This document shows positions 41,878-50,174 of a DNA stretch of 64,000 nucleotides, piece after piece. The stretch's first letter is position 1. Each line of letters opens with the position of its first letter. Made by a program: the position numbers and the translations under genes. The stretch lies in contig NZ_LQOL01000049.1 in assembly GCF_002101555.1 (NCBI RefSeq), forward strand, positions 1-64,000, given 5' to 3'. Under the pieces are notes generated by a model. It had not been told where the DNA came from, did not search any database, and saw only the letters and a list, made by a program, of their open reading frames with translations. The DNA comes from Mycolicibacterium canariasense. Its GTDB lineage: Bacteria > Actinomycetota > Actinomycetes > Mycobacteriales > Mycobacteriaceae.

Positions 41878-42744
41878 TCACCGGCGAGCGCGGCGGCGCA
41901 GCACCGACTCGATGCGGCCCATCACGTCGTAGTAGTGCGTCGGGGTGATCCGGGTGAGCGCGTCGAACACGTACGCGTCCGGGCCCACCAGCACCCGGGC
42001 CTTGCCGGCCTCCACGCCGCGGTGGATGATCGCGGCCGCCTTGTCCGGTTCGGTCATGGTGAGCGCGGCGAACTCGGCCACCATCTGATCGTGCGTGCGG
42101 CCGCGGCCGTCGGGATCCTTTCGGAAGCGGGCGTTGCGCACGATGTTGGTGTTGATGCCGCCCGGGTGCACGTTGACCGCAGATACCCCGGTGCCGCGCA
42201 GTTCCTGACGTAACGCATCGGTGAAGCCGCGCACCGCGAATTTGGCTGCGCAGTAGGCACTCTGGTTCGGCATGCCGGCCAGGCCGAACACGCTGGAGGT
42301 GTTGACGACGACGCCGGAATCCTGCCGGACCAGGATGGGCAGGAACGCCCGGGTGCCGTTGACGACACCGTGGAAGTTGATGTTCCACAACCAGTTGTCG
42401 TCGTCGGGGTCGGCGTCGAGCACGCTGGAGGCCACCGCCACACCGGCGATGTTGAACACCGCGGCGATCGGCACCGGCGCCCAGTCGGCGACCTCGGCGG
42501 CGAAATCGCGCTGCGCCTGCGCGTCGGCGACATCGAGCACCCTGCTCAGCACCGGGCCGGGCAGCGCGGCGTCGGTCTCCTTGAGCCCGGCCTCGTCGAT
42601 ATCGGAGATCGCCACCGGGCAGCCGTGCGCCGAAAGGCGCTGCGCCAGTGCGCGTCCGATGCCGGAGGCGGCGCCGCTGATGACGGCGGTGCGGCCGCTG
42701 ATGGTTCTCCGCGGGGATCTGCTCACGATGCTCACATCCATCAT
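41878..42744 (-). CDS. Short-chain dehydrogenase/reductase
   Basis: 288 aa classical SDR: ISGAASGIGRALAQRLSAHGCPVAISDID (Rossmann), NIAG-type AVFNIAGVAVA, catalytic Ser in NTSSVFG, YCAAK (YxxxK) in MPNQSAYCAAKFAVRGFTDALRQEL, PGG after beta-6. NAD(P)-dependent; substrate unknown. The gene starts 2 nt from the first of two tandem operator copies, so it is probably regulated by the TetR gene upstream (42805-43419) on the same strand. Confidence 0.9.
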   Translation of the reverse strand: MMDVSIVSRSPRRTISGRTAVISGAASGIGRALAQRLSAHGCPVAISDIDEAGLKETDAALPGPVLSRVLDVADAQAQRDFAAEVADWAPVPIAAVFNIAGVAVASSVLDADPDDDNWLWNINFHGVVNGTRAFLPILVRQDSGVVVNTSSVFGLAGMPNQSAYCAAKFAVRGFTDALRQELRGTGVSAVNVHPGGINTNIVRNARFRKDPDGRGRTHDQMVAEFAALTMTEPDKAAAIIHRGVEAGKARVLVGPDAYVFDALTRITPTHYYDVMGRIESVLRRRARR

Positions 42745-42746
42745 GT

Positions 42747-42786
42747 CGGTACTGCGATGTACCGAACACGGTACGCTGATGTACCG
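42747..42786. promoter_or_regulatory. Two tandem copies of CGGTAC-N6-GTACCG operator
   Basis: CGGTAC-TGCGAT-GTACCG (42747-42764) and CGGTAC-GCTGAT-GTACCG (42769-42786): identical half-sites, identical 6-nt spacing, centres 22 bp apart (two turns of the helix). They sit between the SDR start and the TetR stop. Very likely the TetR binding sites controlling the SDR. Confidence 0.85.
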
Positions 42787-42804
42787 CGGCCCACAAGCGG
42801 GAGT

Positions 42805-43419
42805 TTACGACGCCGGCGTGATGAGCGCGATGGTGGCGGCCACCGCCTCCTCGGTGAAATCGCTCATCGCACCGCCGTTCTCCACGGTGACCGCGGTGAG
42901 CTCACGAAGCCCGCCCAAGAGCATGATCAGCCGCTGCCGCGAGATGGGACCGATGCCGGCGGCCCGGAACATCTCGCTGTCGACCAGGCCGTGCACCATG
43001 CCGACGAACTGCTCCATGGCGTCCCGGGTGAGTTGGCGCCCGGCGGCGCCCAGTGAGGGGCCGTCGCGGATCCAGCTCAACGTCAGGTCGGGCCGGGCCT
43101 CGGCCGAGGCGATCCACGCCTCGATGGCTTGGCGGGCCTGCCGCTGCCACGGCGCCGCCGGGTCGACCGCCGCGGCGATCTGGCGCACCTGCTCGGCATT
43201 GGCCTCGCTGAGCAGCCCGACGAAACACTCCTCCTTACTGGCGAAGTGCTCGTAGAAGGTGCGCCGGGAAGTGCGGGCCCGCCGCACGATGTCGGCGATC
43301 GTCGTCTTGGCATAACCGGTTTCGGCGATCGACTCCTCGAAGGCCGTGAGCAGTCGCTGCCGGAAGTCGGGCGCAGCGGGTTCGGTCGTCACCAGGTCCA
43401 CCTCATATCGGGCAGTCAT
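42805..43419 (-). CDS. TetR-family regulator
   Basis: 204 aa. HTH: RQRLLTAFEESIAETGYAKTTIADIVRRARTSRRTFYEHFASKEECFVGLL, followed by a helical effector domain. ATG 43417-43419 used; an upstream in-frame start (43434) is possible. Its own start codon lies within a CGGGCAGT-N6-ACTGCCCG palindrome, suggesting autoregulation, and the two CGGTAC-N6-GTACCG sites follow its stop codon in front of the SDR gene. Confidence 0.9.
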   Translation of the reverse strand: MTARYEVDLVTTEPAAPDFRQRLLTAFEESIAETGYAKTTIADIVRRARTSRRTFYEHFASKEECFVGLLSEANAEQVRQIAAAVDPAAPWQRQARQAIEAWIASAEARPDLTLSWIRDGPSLGAAGRQLTRDAMEQFVGMVHGLVDSEMFRAAGIGPISRQRLIMLLGGLRELTAVTVENGGAMSDFTEEAVAATIALITPAS

Positions 43420-43430
43420 CGTACTGCCCG
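43409..43430. promoter_or_regulatory. Palindrome over the TetR start codon
   Basis: CGGGCAGT-CATCGT-ACTGCCCG: 8-bp perfect arms with a 6-nt centre that contains the start codon CAT. Located between the TetR and the divergent CtaG-like gene (start 43476). Half-sites differ from the CGGTAC sites, so it may bind another protein or be a second class of site for the same TetR. Confidence 0.4.
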
Positions 43431-43475
43431 GCAACGCGCAGGTGATGCACAGCGAGCACCCGCATACTGGCCGCC

Positions 43476-44384
43476 ATGTATCCGGCGGTGGCTCCGCTGA
43501 CGCTGTCCACCGTGTTCACCTCGTGGACGGTCGACGCGGCTTCGGCGGCGCCGCTCCTGCTGGCGGGCGGCGCCTACGCATGGTGCTGCCACCGTGCGTT
43601 CATGCCCGCCGCGCGACGGGCGGCGTTCTGGGCCGGCATCGCGCTCTGGGTGGTGGCCACCATGAGCATGATCGGGGTGTACGCCCCGGTGCTGTTCTGG
43701 GTGCGGGCGCTGCAGGTGCTGTTGCTGCTGTTCGTGGTCCCGATGCTGCTCGCGCTGGGCACCCCGCTGACGGCACTGCGCCAGGCCGGCGGTGCCGCCG
43801 CCGTCGACCGGGTGCTCGCCGGGCGCACCGCGCGGGCCCTCACCCACCCGGCCACCACCTCGGTGCTGATGCTGGCCACCCCCTGGCTGCTGTACCTGAC
43901 CCCCTGGTATGTCGCATCGCTGGAGAACGCGACACTCGGCGCACTGACCCGAATCGTTCTGGTGCTCATCGGTTTCGGCTACTTCTATGCGCGCATCCAG
44001 GCCGACCCCGTGCCGCGTCGCTACCCGCAGGTGCTGTCGATGGTGATCAGCATCGCCGAGACACTGGGCGACGGGCTGCTCGGCATCGTGTTGTGGCTGG
44101 GCCCGCTGATCGCCACCGACTACTACCTGGCCGTCAACCGCACCTGGGGGCCGAGCCCGCGGGTGGACCAATCGGTCGGCGCCGGCATCCTGTGGATCCT
44201 CGGGGATGTGCTGGGCGTGCCGTTCCTCCTGGTGCTCATGCGCGCGATGTCCTCCGACGAAAAGAAACAGGCCGCGGTGATCGACGCCGAACTGGACGCC
44301 GAGCCCGAGGCCGCCGCCCCGGCGCTGTGGTGGGAGGCCGATCCACAGCTGCGGGACCGATTCCACCGCCGCACAACCGAATAG
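43476..44384 (+). CDS. Cytochrome c oxidase assembly factor CtaG-like membrane protein
   Basis: 302 aa with six to seven hydrophobic segments (FTSWTVDAASAAPLLLAGGAYAW, FWAGIALWVVATMSMIGVY, LQVLLLLFVVPMLLALGTPL, TSVLMLATPWLLYLTPW, IVLVLIGFGYFYA, GLLGIVLWLGPLIA, GILWILGDVLGVPFLLVLM). The order and the VVPMLLALGTPLTAL segment are those of the caa3-type CtaG family, which is copper-related. It is followed 6 nt later by the UppP-like gene and then an LCP gene, so it may be envelope-linked rather than strictly respiratory. Confidence 0.82.
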   Translation: MYPAVAPLTLSTVFTSWTVDAASAAPLLLAGGAYAWCCHRAFMPAARRAAFWAGIALWVVATMSMIGVYAPVLFWVRALQVLLLLFVVPMLLALGTPLTALRQAGGAAAVDRVLAGRTARALTHPATTSVLMLATPWLLYLTPWYVASLENATLGALTRIVLVLIGFGYFYARIQADPVPRRYPQVLSMVISIAETLGDGLLGIVLWLGPLIATDYYLAVNRTWGPSPRVDQSVGAGILWILGDVLGVPFLLVLMRAMSSDEKKQAAVIDAELDAEPEAAAPALWWEADPQLRDRFHRRTTE

Positions 44385-44390
44385 GCATCG

Positions 44391-45242
44391 ATGCTCAGCT
44401 ATCTCCAAGCCGTCGTCATCGGCGCCCTACAGGGTGTCACCGAACTGTTCCCCATCTCCAGCCTCGGGCACTCGGTGCTCGTCCCGGCATGGCTCGGCGG
44501 GTCGTGGCGCGACCTTGTCACCCAGGGAAATTCGAACGGCCACACCCCTTACCTGGCGTTCGTGGTGGGGCTGCACGTGGCCACCGCGCTGGCCCTGCTG
44601 GTGTTCTACCGGCGGGACTGGGTGCGGATCGTGGGCGCGCTGGTCACGTCGGTGCGCACCCGCCGGATCGACACGTCCGCGCAGCGGTTGGGTTGGTTGC
44701 TGGTGCTGGCCACGGTGCCGACCGGTCTGCTGGGGCTGGCCTTCGAGCATCCCCTGCGCACGCTGTTCGCCACCCCGCTGGTGGCCGCCGTGTTCCTCAC
44801 CCTCAACGGTGTGATTCTTGCCATAGGCGAGGTGCTGCAGCGTCGGCGCGGGGGTACCCGCACCATCGATGAGTTGCGGGCGGTGGAGGCCACCGGGATC
44901 GGCCTGGCGCAAAGCCTGGCCCTGCTGGCCGGGATCAGCCGGTCGGGCGTCACCATCGTCGGTGGACTGCTGCGGGGGTTGGACCACGAGGATGCCGCGA
45001 AGTTCGCGTTTCTGCTGGCCACGCCGATAATCTTGGCCGCCGGCGTGCTGAAGCTGCCCGAGTTGGCCGGCCCAGCCGGGCATGGCATCGGCGGTCAGGT
45101 GTTGGCCGGGTCGGCCGTCGCGGCGGCCACGGCGTACCTGTCGGTGCGCTTTCTGACACGCTATTTCCAGCACCGAACCCTGCTGCCGTTCGCCGTCTAT
45201 TGCGTTATCGCGGGAGCGGCCTCGGTCGTACACTTCGCCTGA
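44391..45242 (+). CDS. Undecaprenyl-diphosphatase-like (BacA/UppP family) protein, divergent copy
   Basis: 283 aa polytopic protein. The UppP motif I is QGVTELFPISSLGHS (canonical: QGLTEFLPVSSTGH) and motif II is LLAGISRSGVTIVGGLLRG (canonical PG.SRSG.TI). The catalytic Glu and Arg-Ser are present but the Thr and Pro of the consensus are changed. It would dephosphorylate undecaprenyl/decaprenyl pyrophosphate in the membrane to recycle the lipid carrier. Sits between CtaG-like and LCP genes with 6- and 1-nt gaps, a probable envelope operon. The main uppP of the organism is presumably elsewhere. Confidence 0.82.
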   Translation: MLSYLQAVVIGALQGVTELFPISSLGHSVLVPAWLGGSWRDLVTQGNSNGHTPYLAFVVGLHVATALALLVFYRRDWVRIVGALVTSVRTRRIDTSAQRLGWLLVLATVPTGLLGLAFEHPLRTLFATPLVAAVFLTLNGVILAIGEVLQRRRGGTRTIDELRAVEATGIGLAQSLALLAGISRSGVTIVGGLLRGLDHEDAAKFAFLLATPIILAAGVLKLPELAGPAGHGIGGQVLAGSAVAAATAYLSVRFLTRYFQHRTLLPFAVYCVIAGAASVVHFA

Positions 45243-45243
45243 T

Positions 45244-46788
45244 ATGCCCGACGCCGCCCGGCACCGAATGCCCGAACCGCCTCGGCGCCGGCTCCGCTGG
45301 GCCCGCGTCGTCCTTGCCGTGATTTCCACCGTGCTGGTGGCGGTGTCCGGGGCGGCATGGTGGACCACGCGCGGCGTGCTGACCGGATTCACCGTCTCGC
45401 ATGCGCTGGCCGATACCGCTCACACCAACGGCGGGCCGATCACCATTCTGCTCATCGGCCTGGACTCGCGGAAAGATCAGCACGGCAACGATCTACCGCA
45501 AGAGGTGCTGGACCAGTTGCACGCCGGCGACTCCGAGACCGGCGGCTACAACACCAACACGCTGATCCTGGTGCACATCGACGCCGGCAACAAGGTCACC
45601 GCGTTCTCGATCCCGCGAGACGATTACGTCGAATTCCACCGCCTGCCCGGCTACACCAACATCAAAATCAAAGAGGCGTACGGGCTGACGAAGTTCTACA
45701 CCGAGCAGCACCTGGCCGAACAGGGTGTCGACGACCGCGAACAGTTGGAGATGGCGGGCCGCGAGGCGGGCCGGGCCGCCACCCTGGGCGCGGTGCGCAA
45801 CCTGGTCGGCGTGCCCATCGATTACTTTGCCGAGATCAACCTGGCCGGCTTCTACGATCTGGCCTCCAGCTTGGACGGTATCCAGGTGTGCCTCAATCAT
45901 GCTGTGCACGACGAGTATTCGGGTGCCGACTTCCCCGCAGGCCATCAGACCCTGAACGCCGCCCAGGCCCTGGCCTTCGTCCGGCAGCGGCACGGCCTGG
46001 AGAACGGGGACCTGGACCGGACCCACCGCCAGCAGGCGTTCCTGGTCGCGGTGATGCGCCAGCTGCAGGATTCCGGCGCCTTCACCGATATCGGCAAGCT
46101 CAACGAGTTGATGGCCATCGCGCACAAGGACATCGTGTTGTCCAGCGGCTGGGACTCCGACCTGTTCCGCAGACTGGGCGCGATCAGCGGCTCCGATGTC
46201 GTCTACAAGACGCTGCCGGTGCTGCGCTATGACACCCGAAACGGCCAGGACGTCAACATCATCGATCCCGACGCGATCAAAACCCAGGTGCGCGAAGCGT
46301 TTTCCGACGGCAACCCGGTCACCACCACTGGGGACGTCCCGACCAACCCGGTGCAGGTGGTCAACGCCGACAGCAACTGGACGGCGTCCACGGTGGCGAG
46401 CGCGCTCCAGAAGCGCGGATTCCAGGTGGAGAAGCCCGATGTGCAGCTCGAGGACAAGCCGTCCCTGACCACCATCAGCTACGGGGCCGGCGCCGGGGAT
46501 GTGGCCCAGCGGCTGTCGGGGCTGCTCGGCGACGTGGTCACCGTACCCGGCACGGACCTGCCCGCCGGCCAGGTCCGCGTGGTGATCGGCAACGGCTACC
46601 TGGTGCCGGCCAAGCTGACGGCGTCGGAGTCCGAAACTTCCAGCAGCAGCACCACCTCGACGACGTCCACGACCACCACCACGGCGTCGCACTCGCCGTG
46701 GTTCGGCACCGAGGACGGCACCGACAACGACCCGACCCCCGACCATGGCCTGCCGGTCAGCGGGGACCGCACGCCCTGCGTGAATTGA
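45244..46788 (+). CDS. LytR-CpsA-Psr (LCP) family cell-wall ligase with LytR_C domain
   Basis: 514 aa. A single N-terminal membrane anchor (VVLAVISTVLVAVSGAAWW), then the LCP domain with ITILLIGLDSRKDQHG, NTLILVHIDAGNKVTAFSIPRDDYVEF, the Lys-rich NIKIKEAYG, and RTHRQQAFL. A LytR C-terminal domain follows (PVQVVNADSNWTASTVASALQKRGF) and the tail is Ser/Thr-rich. LCP proteins attach arabinogalactan or other phosphorylated polymers to peptidoglycan using polyprenyl-PP-linked substrates, fitting the adjacent UppP-like gene. One nt separates it from UppP. Confidence 0.92.
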   Translation: MPDAARHRMPEPPRRRLRWARVVLAVISTVLVAVSGAAWWTTRGVLTGFTVSHALADTAHTNGGPITILLIGLDSRKDQHGNDLPQEVLDQLHAGDSETGGYNTNTLILVHIDAGNKVTAFSIPRDDYVEFHRLPGYTNIKIKEAYGLTKFYTEQHLAEQGVDDREQLEMAGREAGRAATLGAVRNLVGVPIDYFAEINLAGFYDLASSLDGIQVCLNHAVHDEYSGADFPAGHQTLNAAQALAFVRQRHGLENGDLDRTHRQQAFLVAVMRQLQDSGAFTDIGKLNELMAIAHKDIVLSSGWDSDLFRRLGAISGSDVVYKTLPVLRYDTRNGQDVNIIDPDAIKTQVREAFSDGNPVTTTGDVPTNPVQVVNADSNWTASTVASALQKRGFQVEKPDVQLEDKPSLTTISYGAGAGDVAQRLSGLLGDVVTVPGTDLPAGQVRVVIGNGYLVPAKLTASESETSSSSTTSTTSTTTTTASHSPWFGTEDGTDNDPTPDHGLPVSGDRTPCVN

Positions 46789-46797
46789 GGTCACAGC

Positions 46798-46825
46798 CGG
46801 TTGACACTCGCCCCGGAGTCAACCG
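46798..46825 (+). promoter_or_regulatory. Inverted repeat between LCP and VWA genes
   Basis: CGGTTGAC (46798-46805) and GTCAACCG (46818-46825) are perfect 8-bp complements separated by 12 nt; the left arm contains TTGACA. It lies about 10 nt after the LCP stop. It may be a weak terminator or an operator of the following VWA gene; a TAGCCT box stands at 46840-46845, 9 nt before that ATG. Confidence 0.3.
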
Positions 46826-46854
46826 TCAGCCCACCGCCCTAGCCTGGCGCAGCG

Positions 46855-47862
46855 ATGACGCTGCCATTCCTGGGCCCGATCACGCTGGCGGGTTTCGCCC
46901 ACGCCTGGTTCTTCCTGTTCGCACTGGTCGCCGCGGCGGTGGCGGTGCTGTACGTGGTGATGCTGCGCCGGCGGCGAACCAGGGTGTTGCGCTTTGCGAA
47001 CCTGCACATCCTGGAGCAGGTGGCGCGGGTACGCCCGGACCGGTGGCGGCATGTGTCGGCGGTGCTGTTGGTGGCCGCCCTGCTGTTGTTGACCTGCGCG
47101 CTGGCCGGGCCCACCCACGATGTGCGGATCCCCCGGGATCGGGCGGTGGTGATGCTGGTGATCGACGTGTCGGAGTCGATGCGTGCCACCGACGTGGCGC
47201 CCAACCGGCTGGCTGCCGCGCAGGCGGCCGGTAAGAAGTTCGCCGATGGACTGACCCCGGGCATCAATCTCGGCTTGATCGCCTACGGCGGTTCGGCGAC
47301 GGTGCTGGTGGCGCCGACCACCGACCGCGCCAAGATGCGCAACGCCATCGACGGTCTCAAGCCGGAGGAACGCACCGCCACCGGCGAGGCGATCTTCACC
47401 GCACTGCAGGTGATCTCGACCGCCGATGCGGTCATCGGCGGTGGGGACGGCCCACCGCCGGCACGCATCGTGCTGGAGTCCGACGGCAAGGAGACGGTGC
47501 CCTCGGATCCCGATGAGCCGCGGGGTGCGTTCACCGCGGCCCGGGCGGCCCGCGACCAGGGGGTGCCGATCTCGACGATCTCGTTCGGCACCCCGGACGG
47601 CTATGTCGAGCTCAACGGCATCCGTCAGCCGGTGCCGGTCGACGATGCCACCCTCAAGAAGATCGCCGAACTGACCGACGGGCAGATGTTCCACGCGTCG
47701 AACCTCGACCAGCTCAACGGGGTCTACGACACGCTGCAGCAGCAGATCGGGTATCAAACGGTGCCCGGGGACGCCAGCGCCGGCTGGCTGCGGCTGGCCG
47801 TGCTGGTGACGGTGGCGTCGGCGGTGACGTCGCTGACGCGCAACCGACGGCTGCCCGCCTGA
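46855..47862 (+). CDS. VWA-domain membrane protein (UPF0353 / Rv1481-like)
   Basis: 335 aa. N-terminal [24 protein letters not shown] and a second hydrophobic stretch [17 protein letters not shown], then a VWA domain with [21 protein letters not shown], the TAxT-like [11 protein letters not shown] and [11 protein letters not shown]; a C-terminal hydrophobic segment near [14 protein letters not shown]. It resembles Rv1481/UPF0353 proteins usually paired with a MoxR ATPase, but no MoxR gene is present here. Function unclear; cell envelope complex is inferred. In the MIDAS region a Glu replaces the usual Phe in LFSDG. Confidence 0.87.
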   Translation: MTLPFLGPITLAGFAHAWFFLFALVAAAVAVLYVVMLRRRRTRVLRFANLHILEQVARVRPDRWRHVSAVLLVAALLLLTCALAGPTHDVRIPRDRAVVMLVIDVSESMRATDVAPNRLAAAQAAGKKFADGLTPGINLGLIAYGGSATVLVAPTTDRAKMRNAIDGLKPEERTATGEAIFTALQVISTADAVIGGGDGPPPARIVLESDGKETVPSDPDEPRGAFTAARAARDQGVPISTISFGTPDGYVELNGIRQPVPVDDATLKKIAELTDGQMFHASNLDQLNGVYDTLQQQIGYQTVPGDASAGWLRLAVLVTVASAVTSLTRNRRLPA

Positions 47863-47869
47863 CGGCATA

Positions 47870-47905
47870 AGAAAAGCCCGGGGCGTCGGCGGCCCGGGCT
47901 TTTCT
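47870..47905. terminator. Bidirectional intrinsic terminator
   Basis: AGAAAAGCCCGGG (47870-47882) and CCCGGGCTTTTCT (47893-47905): perfect 13-bp arms with 10-nt loop, ending in a T-run on either strand. Lies between the convergent VWA gene (stop 47862) and the small secreted-protein gene (stop 47918). Confidence 0.9.
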
Positions 47906-47917
47906 CGCGGGAGGTGG

Positions 47918-48181
47918 TCAGAAGGTGGGGATGAAGGTGCCGTTGACCCAGACACCCCAGTGGTTCCAGCCGGCATCCCACACCTGCGGGTTGCCGTTGG
48001 CCCAGACGGGATCGACGGGCTTGGGCGGTGCCCACGCCGGCGGCGAGGCGACGGTGGGGCCGGCCGGCGGGACCGGGGGCGGCGGGACGGGCTCGGCGCT
48101 GGCAGTGCCGGCCAGCACGACGGGCCCGGCGAACAGGGCGGCAGCCACGACGGCACCGGCGCACACGTTCTTGATCCTCAT
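47918..48181 (-). CDS. Small secreted Pro-rich protein
   Basis: 87 aa. Signal peptide MRIKNVCAGAVVAAALFAGPVVLAGTASA with cleavage before EPVPPPP, then a Pro-rich segment and a W-rich tail (WANGNPQVWDAGWNHWGVWVNGTFIPTF). Reads GGAGAGG before the ATG as a ribosome-binding site. Typical of short mycobacterial exported proteins of unknown function. An in-frame upstream ATG (48217) was rejected since it lacks a signal-peptide start. Confidence 0.8.
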   Translation of the reverse strand: MRIKNVCAGAVVAAALFAGPVVLAGTASAEPVPPPPVPPAGPTVASPPAWAPPKPVDPVWANGNPQVWDAGWNHWGVWVNGTFIPTF

Positions 48182-48278
48182 CGATCGTTCCTCTCCAAGC
48201 GGGTTGTCTCCAAACACGCTGAACAGGAACGTGAATACCGTTTTGGTGGGCTAGGTAAACGCAGACGTGACGGACGTC

Positions 48279-48554
48279 TCAGATGGCGTCACCCGGCACG
48301 GTGGTGCCGATATCGGAACCGCTTCCCGAGGGGCCACCATCGCCGCGGTACTCGGCGACGTACTCGGCGTGCCACCGCGGCCAGTCCAGGTAGACCGTCC
48401 CGGCGCCAGCCCGGTAGCGCCGGTACTGCCCACGGGCGGTCCGCAGCGACCGCCGCGCCTCCCGCGCGGCACGCTGGGCGGCGTACCGGGCGGAGAGTTC
48501 CTGCGCGGATGTCAGTTCGACCGGTGGGTCGTCGAAGATTCGTCGCCGGAGCAT
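48279..48554 (-). CDS. Small Arg/Ala-rich conserved hypothetical protein
   Basis: 91 aa, MLRRRIFDDPPVELTSAQELSARYAAQRAAREARRSLRTARGQYRRYRAGAGTVYLDWPRWHAEYVAEY. A basic helical middle (residues about 20-50) is flanked by acidic/aromatic ends; no signal or membrane segment. A decayed copy of its first half exists at 60431-60560, indicating that the family is mobile or duplicated. Function unknown. ATG 48552-48554 chosen over an in-frame TTG. Confidence 0.65.
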   Translation of the reverse strand: MLRRRIFDDPPVELTSAQELSARYAAQRAAREARRSLRTARGQYRRYRAGAGTVYLDWPRWHAEYVAEYRGDGGPSGSGSDIGTTVPGDAI

Positions 48555-48755
48555 GGCCAAAGTGTGGCATGCGGAACCAAGATCCCTGCTGCACCGGGGT
48601 GGGCCTCACGCTGCCTGCGGGTAGAAGACGGGGACCGCCGCCCTGCGACGGGCGGGTGTGCGCGCAGCCCGACGACCCGGCAAGCACAACGTAATCGATT
48701 GCCGGACACTATCTTTCGTGCTGCGAATGGGCGGTCCACGCCCTACGCTGTCAGC

Positions 48756-50174
48756 ATGCCCGATGACGAATTGTGCTGGACCCCCGCGACCGAACTCGCC
48801 GACGCCGTCCGTACCGGCTCGATCACGGCCACCGAGATCGCGACCGCGTTCGCCGACCGCATCGAGTCGGTGAACCCCGGCCTGAACGCCTACATCCACT
48901 TCGACCGTGACCAGGTACTGGCCGACGCCGCGACACTGCAGGAGGAGCTGGCCGACGGCACGCCGCGCGGGCCCCTGCACGGCGTCCCGTTCTCCATCAA
49001 GGGCCTGACCACCATGGCGGGACTGCCGTTCGACTCCTCGCTCAAACCACTGGCGGGGCAGGTGGGCAGTCACGATGCCACCGTGGTGACACGGTTGAAG
49101 GAGGCCGGCGGGCTGTTCTTGGGCAAGACCAATGCCCCGGAGTTCGGTTACTACGGCGGCACCGACAGTCACCTCTACGGCCCCACGCACAACCCGTGGA
49201 AGCACGGACACACCGCGGGTGGATCCAGTGGCGGTGCGGCCGCGGCCGTCGCGGCGGGCCTGGGGCCGCTGGCCGAAGGTGCCGACGGTGCCGGATCGGT
49301 GCGCATACCGGCGGCGATGTGCGGCGTGGTGGGCTTCAAACCGTCGCTGGGCCGCATCCCGCACACACTGCTGGACGGCCGGCACTACACCCACATCTTC
49401 CACGGACCGATTACCCGCACGGTCGCCGATGCCGCGTTGATGTTCTCGGTGATGGCGGGGCCGTCGGACTCCGACCCGAACAGTGTGCCCGCCGACGGAA
49501 TCGACTATGCGGCAGCCACGTCCGGTGACGTCACGGGGTGGCGGGTTGCCTGGTCGCCCGATCTCGGCCTGGGCCACGTCGACCCGGAAGTGGTGGCGGT
49601 GTGTGCGGAAGCGGTGCGGGCCTTCGAATCTCTGGGCGCCACCGTCGAAGAGGCCACCCCGGCATGGGGCGATCCGGAGGAGGCCATGTGGAAGGGACTG
49701 TGGGTTCCCGGGTATTCGTGCGAATACGACGTCCTGGACTGGAGATCCCAGCAGGGGCAGGTGGACGACAACCTGATCGAGATCTTCGAGCAGGCCGAGA
49801 CTCTCACCGCTGTGGAGATCGGCCGGGCGGAGGCATTCCGCGGCCGGATGTGGGACACCTTCAGCGAATTCATGCGGACCTATGACATTCTGGTCAGCCC
49901 GACGCTGGCGACCCCCACATTTGCGCTGGAGCGCTTCGCCCCGCAGTGGCTCGACGGGCAGTCGCTGCAACGCCAGCTCCTCGGCTGGCTGCTCACCTAC
50001 CCGTACAACATGACCACCACACCCGCCATCACCGTGCCCGCGGGATTCACCGCCGACGGCCGGCCCGTCGGGCTGCAGATCGCCGGAGCACACCGCGCCG
50101 ATGCCGCCGTCCTGCGTGCCGCGGCCAACTACGAGGCGGCCCGGCCGTGGGCCGACACCAGGCCGGCCGTCTAG
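48756..50174 (+). CDS. Amidase-signature family enzyme
   Basis: 472 aa. The Ser-cisSer-Lys triad is visible: Lys82 (FSIKGLTTM), cis-Ser157 and nucleophile Ser181 within GGSSGGAAAAVAAGLGPLAEGADGAGSVRIPA. The C-terminal PYNMTTTPAITVPAGFTADGRPVGLQI is also typical. Hydrolyses an amide or a carbamate/ureide bond. TACGCT 6 nt before ATG indicates a leaderless transcript. It converges with the last kinase gene (4-nt overlap of stops) and may belong functionally to the neighbouring seven-gene operon, which has a second amidase. Confidence 0.93.
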   Translation: MPDDELCWTPATELADAVRTGSITATEIATAFADRIESVNPGLNAYIHFDRDQVLADAATLQEELADGTPRGPLHGVPFSIKGLTTMAGLPFDSSLKPLAGQVGSHDATVVTRLKEAGGLFLGKTNAPEFGYYGGTDSHLYGPTHNPWKHGHTAGGSSGGAAAAVAAGLGPLAEGADGAGSVRIPAAMCGVVGFKPSLGRIPHTLLDGRHYTHIFHGPITRTVADAALMFSVMAGPSDSDPNSVPADGIDYAAATSGDVTGWRVAWSPDLGLGHVDPEVVAVCAEAVRAFESLGATVEEATPAWGDPEEAMWKGLWVPGYSCEYDVLDWRSQQGQVDDNLIEIFEQAETLTAVEIGRAEAFRGRMWDTFSEFMRTYDILVSPTLATPTFALERFAPQWLDGQSLQRQLLGWLLTYPYNMTTTPAITVPAGFTADGRPVGLQIAGAHRADAAVLRAAANYEAARPWADTRPAV

